DNA from: Gammaproteobacteria bacterium
GTDB taxonomy: Bacteria > Pseudomonadota > Gammaproteobacteria > HK1
Length of the DNA: 7,401 nucleotides
NCBI GenBank assembly: GCA_013042035.1
Contig: JABDQX010000383.1
Coordinates: 1 to 7,401 of the forward strand
Direction: 5' to 3'
Below the pieces are notes generated by a model that saw only the letters and a program-made list of their open reading frames with translations, ran no database searches and was not told the DNA's origin. Each line of letters starts with the position of its first letter. Within the stretch, counting starts at the first letter, position 1. Positions 1 through 4,918 of this stretch are shown here, in pieces. The position numbers and the translations under genes were made by a program.

Positions 1-1
1 G

Positions 2-154
2 GCCTATGATGACGAGGATATAACCGATGATTTCACCGCTTTCATTCAACCCCTCGAGTCCAGCGTACAGAACTTGCGGCAACAGTTGGTAGATGGCGCC
101 CATGAGTTCGTCGATCGTGATCTTGCCTTCATGTCCATCGTAAACATTGTCCCT
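2..154 (-). CDS. Probable 5' part of a minus-strand gene, frame possibly broken near its start; function unknown
   Basis: Read on the minus strand from 154 down to 2 this frame is open and continues past the left edge, 51 codons visible. Its codons (ATC, CTG, GGC, GCC, GAC, AAG) are typical of a proteobacterial gene. The visible protein has an EF-hand-like stretch (DGHEGKITIDEL, with Gly, Ile and Glu at the expected loop positions but an incomplete set of Asp ligands), then an amphipathic helix, then a hydrophobic run (IIGYILVIIG) that may begin a membrane segment. The only ATG in frame is at 103, inside the motif and without a ribosome site. A better start, ATG at 147 with AGAGGG just upstream, is in a different frame and would give only 33 residues. 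One missing base between about 147 and 139 would join the two. The plus strand is also open in the same codon register (2-232), so the strand choice is a judgement. I do not recognise the family. Confidence 0.35.
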
Positions 155-234
155 CTACACTTACTTCCTTTTAAGGATCTACTGTCATTCCTGAATCGAG
201 TCCATCGCGAAGGATTGGGAGCCAATACGTAGTT

Positions 235-251
235 TTATGGCGTTTGCCATA
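235..251 (+). other. Short hairpin between the partial gene and the tRNA promoter
   Basis: TATGGC (236-241) and GCCATA (246-251) form a perfect 6-bp stem with a 4-base GTTT loop, extendable by a T-G wobble pair at 235/252. There is no run of T after it on either strand, so it is not a convincing intrinsic terminator. TTTGCCA is also repeated directly at 243-249 and 255-261. The rest of 233-302 shows nothing I can assign. Confidence 0.3.
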
Positions 252-302
252 GTATTTGCCAAGAGGCTCCTTGACTTGTATGCGCATAGGTCATCGCTAG
301 TT

Positions 303-331
303 TTGCCTGTAGCGCGTTACTTCAGTAGAAT
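303..331 (+). promoter_or_regulatory. Sigma70-type promoter of the tRNA-Gly gene
   Basis: TTGCCT (303-308, 4 of 6 matches to TTGACA) and TAGAAT (326-331, 5 of 6 matches to TATAAT) are separated by exactly 17 bases. The predicted transcription start is at about 338-340, only a few bases before the mature tRNA begins at 342, so the 5' leader would be unusually short. Position, spacing and the adjacent stable RNA gene make this the best-supported promoter in the window. Confidence 0.6.
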
Positions 332-341
332 TCCTGTTACT

Positions 342-415
342 GCGGGTGTAGTTCAATGGTAGAACCTCAGCTTCCCAAGCTGATGGCGTGGGTTCGATTC
401 CCATCACCCGCTCCA
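342..415 (+). tRNA. glyU: tRNA-Gly, anticodon CCC, with encoded CCA
   Basis: The 74 bases fold into a full cloverleaf. Acceptor stem GCGGGTG (342-348) pairs with CACCCGC (405-411), followed by discriminator T412 and encoded CCA (413-415). The D arm is GTTC/GAAC (351-354, 362-365). Anticodon stem TCAGC/GCTGA (367-371, 379-383) encloses loop TTCCCAA with anticodon CCC at 374-376. The T arm is GTGGG/CCCAT (388-392, 400-404, one G-T pair) with loop TTCGATT. Anticodon CCC reads the glycine codon GGG. The symbol glyU follows E. coli usage for this isoacceptor. The 3' ends of tRNA genes are common integration sites, but no second copy of this 3' end is present in the window. No clear terminator follows. 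Confidence 0.97.
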
Positions 416-573
416 AATACAAGGCACCTGTAAGTCAACCCGGCACAGAATCCATCCGGATGTAAAAATCCTGCGCGATTCGGGCATGTCTTTTTCCGTT
501 GGGTGCCACACCTGAACGCAATAAATAAATGCAATCGCTTGATGATTTGATTCTGTAAGGGGGAAGAGGATTC
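416..573. other. Spacer between tRNA-Gly and the reductase gene
   Basis: This 158-base, fairly AT-rich spacer holds a perfect 10-bp palindrome CATCCGGATG (453-462), which could be an operator or chance. It also holds an AATAAATAAAT tract (520-530) and the ribosome binding site of the next gene. TTGGGT (499-504) is 17 bases before TAAATA (522-527), but that -10 box matches the consensus at only three positions, so I do not call a promoter. Confidence 0.4.
557..570 (+). promoter_or_regulatory. Ribosome binding site of the reductase gene
   Basis: The purine run AAGGGGGAAGAGGA ends three bases before ATG 574. It contains AAGGGGG about 10 bases upstream and GGAAGAGG closer in. It fixes the start at 574; there is no competing in-frame start nearby. 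Confidence 0.7.
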
Positions 574-1872
574 ATGAACATTTTGGTCACGGGAGGCACG
601 AGTCTTTTAGGTCGGAATTTTCTATTCGAGGCCTTTCGTGCATACGAAAAGGGAGAAGACATAAAGCTTTCCCTGCTGGGCAGATCATCGGGCGACCTTA
701 CCTTCAAACAGCGCGTGGCATCTTTCCTCTCCGATGAATGCCCCATATCCCTGCATCCATCCCTATCCAAAATGCTGGCGTATTTCGATAATGACGAATT
801 CGTAAGCTATTACGAATACAATCTTGGGGAAGACCAACCATTCGATGCCTCGGACCGCGCAAAAATCCTGGGTACGCGCTTCAGCCATATCCTGCATATT
901 GCCTCGGTCAGTGATTTTAGGGCGACGGATGAAGTCGTCACCAAATTGAATCAGGTCAATGTAAAAGGGACCGATCGAATGCTTACCTTATGCAAGGAAC
1001 TGAATGTAAAGAAGTTTATTTATGTGAGTTCTGCCTATGTTTGCGGTGACGCCTCCGGGGAAATATCCCCGGATTATGTGAATTTGGAGGCAAGCTTCAA
1101 AAATTCCTACGAGCAAACCAAGCTGCGGGCAGAAGTCAACGTTCGGCAATTCTGTAAAGAAAATAACATCAATTATCTTATTTATCGTCCGTCCATCGTA
1201 TCCGGAAGGCTCATCGAACCCGTTCTCGGGTTAACGTATAAGTTCGATATATTTTACTCATGCGCGGCGCTTCTTCTTTATGCCAAGAAGGTTATCCATA
1301 ACGAATTAAGCATGGAGGCGTTACTTGACGTCCATGTGAATATACCGATGAGGGCTCAGTATTCGAACGACAGTGGCCTGAATATCGTCCCCGTGGATTA
1401 TGTGGCAAAGGTCATGATGTACACGATCTTTGAAGATGTCTACAATCGATCCATACATTTAGTCAATGATGAAGAAACGCCGCATCATCTCTATATTCCG
1501 TTGATAGAAAAGGCCGTTAATTGCTCGGGTGTGGTGCGCGTCGATGAAGAACCGGCCAGCAAAACCATCATCGAGAAGATGTACTATCGTTCCTTTGGGA
1601 AAATGTTTACCCCATATATCACTGGAAAACCGATGTTTTTCGACAAATCGAACATCGAAAACATAGCGTTGGAATGTCCAAGGGTCGATGAGATAGGATT
1701 CAACACCTTGATGGAATACGCTAGAAGCAGGAATTTCGGGTTGAGCAAATCGCCGGATGACGCGGATATCGTTCCCCGGCAATCCGCCATTAAAGAGATG
1801 GCATTCCGGCTCGGGTTTAAACTCAAGAGTCTATTGGACCGACGCTCTCTCGTTGGCGTGGAGGGGAAATAG
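574..1872 (+). CDS. Extended SDR-family reductase, thioester / fatty-acyl-CoA reductase type
   Basis: The protein has 432 residues and an N-terminal Rossmann fold. The nucleotide-binding motif is TGGTSLLG (residues 6-13), with Ser where many members have the central Gly. LLGR (34-37) supplies an Arg that suggests NADP(H). HIASVSDF (108-115) matches the usual HxAA region. Catalytic signatures are SS-AYV (152-156) and YxxxK (Y179, K183), followed by RPSIVSG (205-211) and NIVPVDYVA (270-278). This order is that of the NAD_binding_4 / male-sterility branch, whose members reduce acyl thioesters to aldehydes or alcohols, though related SDRs act on sugars or sterols. The C-terminal 100 residues are not recognised and end in a basic segment (404-424). 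No signal peptide is visible, so it is cytoplasmic or peripheral. No carrier-protein domain is fused. The gene is AT-richer than its neighbours (by hand, 20 of 60 bases are G or C in 1141-1200), which suggests transfer. Substrate unknown. Confidence 0.85.
   Translation: MNILVTGGTSLLGRNFLFEAFRAYEKGEDIKLSLLGRSSGDLTFKQRVASFLSDECPISLHPSLSKMLAYFDNDEFVSYYEYNLGEDQPFDASDRAKILGTRFSHILHIASVSDFRATDEVVTKLNQVNVKGTDRMLTLCKELNVKKFIYVSSAYVCGDASGEISPDYVNLEASFKNSYEQTKLRAEVNVRQFCKENNINYLIYRPSIVSGRLIEPVLGLTYKFDIFYSCAALLLYAKKVIHNELSMEALLDVHVNIPMRAQYSNDSGLNIVPVDYVAKVMMYTIFEDVYNRSIHLVNDEETPHHLYIPLIEKAVNCSGVVRVDEEPASKTIIEKMYYRSFGKMFTPYITGKPMFFDKSNIENIALECPRVDEIGFNTLMEYARSRNFGLSKSPDDADIVPRQSAIKEMAFRLGFKLKSLLDRRSLVGVEGK
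1054..1073 (+). repeat. Perfect 8-bp inverted repeat inside the reductase gene
   Basis: TCCGGGGA (1054-1061) and TCCCCGGA (1066-1073) are perfectly complementary with a 4-base loop, giving a GC-rich hairpin in an otherwise AT-rich gene. No T tract follows, so it is not a terminator. It encodes residues around 161-167, between the Ser and Tyr/Lys catalytic motifs. It may be chance or an mRNA structure. Confidence 0.5.
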
Positions 1873-1911
1873 TCTCCTGGAATGCATTGAAATCAATCCG
1901 ATAAAACACGA

Positions 1912-2451
1912 TCAGTCGTTATATGTTTCCAGGACAACGGAGCCGTCCCACTTCCCAATAATGCGCTGATCTTCTTTCCCATATCCATTGATAACCGATA
2001 GTTGAAACGGCGTAATTTCGCCGCTTGATAAAAAGACCATTCGCGGATGCAAAGCGTCAGTCGATGGCAGCGTGGCCCCATCCAAACTGATTAGCTCCAG
2101 GGATACGGATTCCGGCAGTGTGCGAGGGCGCAATGCACCCACCGCCTCCAATGCCTGCCGGTTTCCCGTCCCGTATTCGTAATGAAGAAACCGATAGCCA
2201 TCCGGGGTAAGCTCTAATCCCGTGTTCGAACCCGTGATGATGCTTTCATCAATAGCGAGCCGAATAAGATTTGCCAGGCGTTTTGCTTCGATCCGTGCAT
2301 TTTTATCGGGATCATCCAGATTGAAAGATACCACTATCATGGTGCTGGCAATCCCGATGATGGCGATAACCACCAGCAATTCGAATAGCGTCAATCCGGT
2401 GCATTTGCAGCGGGTTTTGTGCGGAGTCCCTCGATTCCTGCTTATGTTCAT
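1912..2451 (-). CDS. GspH/FimT-type type II secretion pseudopilin, orphan
   Basis: The protein has 179 residues. Its N-terminus is a class III prepilin signal: a basic leader of 19 residues ending in Gly19, then LTLFELLVVIAIIGI. Prepilin peptidase would cut after Gly19 and methylate the new N-terminus; Glu24 is the conserved Glu at mature position 5. About 20 hydrophobic residues follow (20-42), then a polar region with a helix (about 50-73) and a beta-rich C-terminus, as in GspH. GspH/FimT proteins are minor pseudopilins placed near the tip of the inner-membrane pseudopilus. Length fits the family. No other gsp or pil gene is in the window, so it would have to work with a machine encoded elsewhere. 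It converges on the reductase gene (39-base gap, no convincing terminator) and diverges from the coiled-coil gene, 24 bases away. The ribosome site is weak (GGAAAAG upstream of ATG 2451). FimT of type IV pili is the main alternative. Confidence 0.82.
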   Translation of the reverse strand: MNISRNRGTPHKTRCKCTGLTLFELLVVIAIIGIASTMIVVSFNLDDPDKNARIEAKRLANLIRLAIDESIITGSNTGLELTPDGYRFLHYEYGTGNRQALEAVGALRPRTLPESVSLELISLDGATLPSTDALHPRMVFLSSGEITPFQLSVINGYGKEDQRIIGKWDGSVVLETYND

Positions 2452-2475
2452 AAAGCTTTTCCAGGAAACTTGTCA

Positions 2476-3114
2476 ATGTCTATAAAAGGACCCGAAACGG
2501 GTAATCCAACGCCATCACAACAAAAACCGTCGGAACCGGCTACTGGAAAATCATCGTCTCAACGCCAGGGGGGTGGGGACAACATGGTGCATCTGGAGCG
2601 CTTCGCAAAGACCTTCGAAGCGAGCGCCCGGCGCTGGGAGATGATCGTCTACCCTTCCATGTTTGCCTTTATCATTCTGGCGGTGTACGGATTCTATCTG
2701 GTCTATAGTTTGACGCGAGATATGCACACGCTTGCCGACAGCATGGATTCGGACATGCAACCGCACATGGATATCTTGGCTACGAATGTCGCCGCACTTT
2801 CGTCAAGCGTCGATAATATGAGTACGCAGGTAACCCGAATGACACAAAGCGTTCAAAGAATGGATGAGACGATGGTATCCATGAACGTCAACCTTACCGC
2901 CATGCGGACGGATGTGTCCAGCATATCGGGAAACATGAATACCATGGAACCGATGCTGGTAAACCTGTCAGAGATGAACAAGGCCATGCACAGTATGAAT
3001 CAATCCGTTGTTTCCATGACAGTGACCATGGGCAAGATGAGCCACGACGTGGGGGCGGTAACGCATCAGTTCGTTCGACCCATGTCGGCTATCAATTCCT
3101 TTATGCCCTGGTAA
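2476..3114 (+). CDS. Single-pass membrane protein with a methionine-rich heptad coiled coil
   Basis: I start the gene at ATG 2476, preceded by AGGA (2463-2466) at a normal distance; this gives 212 residues. An upstream start at 2419 would overlap the divergent gspH, and ATG 2584 is also possible. Residues 1-36 are polar and low-complexity (Pro, Gly, Ser, Gln). Residues 37-56 are amphipathic and basic (MVHLERFAKTFEASARRWEM), and about 57-79 form a transmembrane helix. The remainder to about 199 is a heptad coiled coil with Met at most core positions; 25 of 212 residues are Met. The end is SFMPW. Under the positive-inside rule the short N-terminus is cytoplasmic and the coiled coil periplasmic. 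Conserved proteins with this layout occur in proteobacteria without an assigned role, as far as I can recall. It lacks the HAMP domain and signalling hairpin of a chemoreceptor. Its divergence from gspH could mean a shared role in secretion or pili, but that is inference. Confidence 0.75.
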   Translation: MSIKGPETGNPTPSQQKPSEPATGKSSSQRQGGGDNMVHLERFAKTFEASARRWEMIVYPSMFAFIILAVYGFYLVYSLTRDMHTLADSMDSDMQPHMDILATNVAALSSSVDNMSTQVTRMTQSVQRMDETMVSMNVNLTAMRTDVSSISGNMNTMEPMLVNLSEMNKAMHSMNQSVVSMTVTMGKMSHDVGAVTHQFVRPMSAINSFMPW

Positions 3115-3142
3115 TAAATTCTCCAGCGTGACGGGCATTTGC

Positions 3143-3206
3143 TAAGAGCGTGTCTGAAAAATCCCCAGTCTACTGCGGCGGCCCGGAATTTTCAGACACG
3201 CTCTAA
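3143..3206. mobile_element. 58-bp MITE-like element: 15-bp perfect terminal inverted repeats with TAA flanks
   Basis: GAGCGTGTCTGAAAA (3146-3160) and its exact complement TTTTCAGACACGCTC (3189-3203) bound 28 bases with no coding capacity. After one mismatch, TCC/GGA (3162-3164, 3185-3187) pairs as well. The unit is flanked by TAA at 3143-3145 and TAA at 3204-3206, as expected for a target-site duplication. Short TA-centred duplications and ends starting GAG occur in IS5-type transposons, so this may be a non-autonomous derivative; the family assignment is inference. As RNA it would fold into a long hairpin between the coiled-coil gene and ilvA and could reduce read-through, though no T tract follows. 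The outer A-T pair (3145/3204) makes the repeat 16 bp if the flanks are included. Confidence 0.6.
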
Positions 3207-3240
3207 GTCCGACAGGCTTCCAGGCCAATCTCGCCAAGCC

Positions 3241-3269
3241 TCGCAAAACAAAACCCTATACTTTTGCGA
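3241..3269 (+). promoter_or_regulatory. Inverted repeat over a -10-like box just before the ilvA start
   Basis: TCGCAAAA (3241-3248) and TTTTGCGA (3262-3269) are perfect complements separated by 13 bases, ending nine bases before ATG 3279. The sequence TATACT (3257-3262), 5 of 6 matches to the -10 consensus, lies in and beside the right part of the repeat, but no good -35 box stands 17 bases upstream. The repeat could be an operator. Alternatively, if transcription begins further upstream, it could be an mRNA hairpin touching the weak ribosome site GAAG (3268-3271). Confidence 0.4.
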
Positions 3270-3278
3270 AGCAAGATT

Positions 3279-4847
3279 ATGCTCAAAACCTACCTCCAAA
3301 AAATCCTAAAATCCCACGTTTACGATGTTGCCCAGGAAACGCCGCTCGATGCCGCACCGATCTTGTCGCGTCGGCTCGGTAACCGTGTACTGTTGAAACG
3401 GGAAGACTTGCAACCGGTCTTTTCCTTCAAGCTGCGCGGAGCCTACAACAAGATCGCGGGATTCGACCAGGAAACGCGTGATCGGGGGATTATCGCCGCT
3501 TCAGCCGGCAACCATGCCCAGGGAGTTGCGCTGGCGGCAACCCAGCTTGGTGCGCGAGCGCTGATTGTCATGCCGGTCACCACGCCTCGTATCAAGGTCG
3601 ATGCGGTCCGAAACCTTGGCGCCGAGATTGTCCTTCACGGCAATACCTACGATGAAGCGCGAACCCATGCCGATGCGCTCATGACGGCAAGCGGCATGGC
3701 CTTCGTCCACCCCTATGACGACGTGGATGTCATCGCCGGGCAAGGGACCATTGCCATGGAGATCTTCCGTCAGCATACCGGGGCGCTACACGCCATTTTC
3801 GTGCCGGTTGGTGGCGGCGGCCTTATCGCGGGTATCGCTGCATACACAAAGGCGCTCTGGCCGGAGGTGAGGATCATCGGCGTGGAACCCGATGAGGCAC
3901 CGTGCATGCACGAGGCATTGCGTACCGGTGAACGCGTGGTATTGGACCGGGTCGGGATCTTTGCCGATGGCGTGGCCGTGCGTCAGGTGGGCAAGGAACC
4001 GTTTGCCGTCGCCAGGGAATATGTAGACGAGGTTCTGCTCGTCAACACCGACGAGATCTGCGCCGCCATCAAGGATATCTATGACAATACCCGTTCCATT
4101 GCCGAACCCGCCGGTGCCCTTGGCATCGCCGGTCTTAAAAAATATGTCGCGCGCGAGAACCTATTCGATAAGACGCTTATCGCCATCGACAGTGGCGCCA
4201 ATGTCAACTTCGATCGCCTGCGACACATTGCCGAACGGGCCGAATTGGGCGAACAACGCGAGGCCCTCCTTGCGGTGACCATACCGGAAAAACCCGGCAG
4301 CTTTCTGACGTTTTGCCGCATCATCGGGCAGCGATCGATTACCGAATTCAATTATCGCTATGCCGAGCGTAGCGAGGCCAGGGTGTTTGCCGGTGTGGAA
4401 CTTCGAGAGGGCGAAGCCGATAAAAAGGCGCTAATCACCCATTTGCGCGAGGCGGGCTACGCGGTCGTCGACATGACAGACAACGAGATGGCCAAGCTCC
4501 ATATTCGCCATATGGTGGGTGGCCGGGCGCCGGGGATCAACACCGGCGGCATCGATTCCGATATGACGCCATCCGAATTTATGTCCGATCTGACCAAGGA
4601 ACGGTTATATCGCTTCCAGTTTCCCGAACGCCCCGGGGCATTGCTCGGGTTTCTGACACGAATGGGAAACCGCTGGAACATCAGCATGTTCCATTACCAG
4701 AATCACGGTGCCGCCTATGGGCGCGTACTCGCGGGATTCCAGGTAGCCGGCGATGAAACCAAGGCGTTCGATGCTTTCCTTGCGGAAACCGGTTATCCCC
4801 ATTGGCAAGAGACCAGCAATCCTGCTTATGAATTGTTTTTGCGGTAA
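3279..4847 (+). CDS. ilvA: Threonine deaminase, biosynthetic, PLP-dependent (EC 4.3.1.19)
   Basis: This 522-residue protein converts L-threonine to 2-oxobutanoate and ammonia, the first committed step of isoleucine synthesis, in the cytoplasm. The PLP lysine is K51 in SFKLRGAY (49-56). SAGNHAQG (75-82) contacts substrate and cofactor, GGGGL (178-182) binds the PLP phosphate, and SGAN (305-308) completes the fold type II site. Two ACT-like regulatory domains follow (about 329-408 and 442-518), the arrangement that gives isoleucine inhibition and valine activation in the E. coli enzyme. The linker between them (about 418-440) is some 20 residues longer than in E. coli IlvA. I chose ATG 3279 over TTG 3264 because the TTG lies inside an inverted repeat and homologues begin near here; the ribosome site is weak either way. 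No leader-peptide attenuator or ilv partner gene is seen. A 71-base gap separates it from the tolC-family gene. Base use is GC-rich (40 of 60 in 3781-3840). Confidence 0.97.
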   Translation: MLKTYLQKILKSHVYDVAQETPLDAAPILSRRLGNRVLLKREDLQPVFSFKLRGAYNKIAGFDQETRDRGIIAASAGNHAQGVALAATQLGARALIVMPVTTPRIKVDAVRNLGAEIVLHGNTYDEARTHADALMTASGMAFVHPYDDVDVIAGQGTIAMEIFRQHTGALHAIFVPVGGGGLIAGIAAYTKALWPEVRIIGVEPDEAPCMHEALRTGERVVLDRVGIFADGVAVRQVGKEPFAVAREYVDEVLLVNTDEICAAIKDIYDNTRSIAEPAGALGIAGLKKYVARENLFDKTLIAIDSGANVNFDRLRHIAERAELGEQREALLAVTIPEKPGSFLTFCRIIGQRSITEFNYRYAERSEARVFAGVELREGEADKKALITHLREAGYAVVDMTDNEMAKLHIRHMVGGRAPGINTGGIDSDMTPSEFMSDLTKERLYRFQFPERPGALLGFLTRMGNRWNISMFHYQNHGAAYGRVLAGFQVAGDETKAFDAFLAETGYPHWQETSNPAYELFLR

Positions 4848-4905
4848 ATTCCACCTACTACAAATACGTCGCTCAGCAACCTATTTTCTCATGGAGACCA
4901 TAACC

Positions 4906-4911
4906 GAAGGA
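4906..4911 (+). promoter_or_regulatory. Ribosome binding site deciding the GTG start of the tolC-family gene
   Basis: GAAGGA is followed by seven bases and then GTG 4919. The nearest upstream ATG (4891) opens only an 8-codon frame that stops at 4917 and has no ribosome site. GTG 4919 begins directly with a clean signal peptide. Confidence 0.75.
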
Positions 4912-4918
4912 AATTAGC

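Noticed and set aside
2..232. Plus-strand open frame of 76 codons entering from the left edge
   Set aside because: It is in exact antisense codon register with the minus-strand frame, uses less typical codons (GTA, TTG, CGG, CTT, TTA), and its end at 155-232 looks non-coding. It remains a possible alternative, since no long open frame is excluded by the sequence alone.
342..415. tRNA-Gly as a proven att site
   Set aside because: No direct repeat of the tRNA 3' end and no integrase were found within the window.
435..770. 111-codon minus-strand open frame over the start of the reductase gene
   Set aside because: It overlaps the well-supported reductase start, gives an Arg/Ser/Pro-rich sequence without recognisable motifs, and reads as an antisense shadow.
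1873..1911. ATTGAAATCAAT as a bidirectional terminator between the converging genes
   Set aside because: The stem is five A/T-rich pairs with a two-base loop and no T tract; too weak to call.
2476..3114. Chemoreceptor (methyl-accepting protein) identity for the coiled-coil protein
   Set aside because: It has one membrane helix, no HAMP domain and no conserved signalling tip; only the heptad pattern is shared.
3264..3278. TTG at 3264 as the ilvA start
   Set aside because: It would add only five residues, lies inside the right arm of an inverted repeat, and lacks a ribosome site; ATG 3279 fits homologues better.
4891..4917. Eight-codon leader frame (METITEGN) ending one base before the tolC-family GTG
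   Set aside because: There is no ribosome site in front of its ATG, and it contains the ribosome site of the main gene; probably chance.
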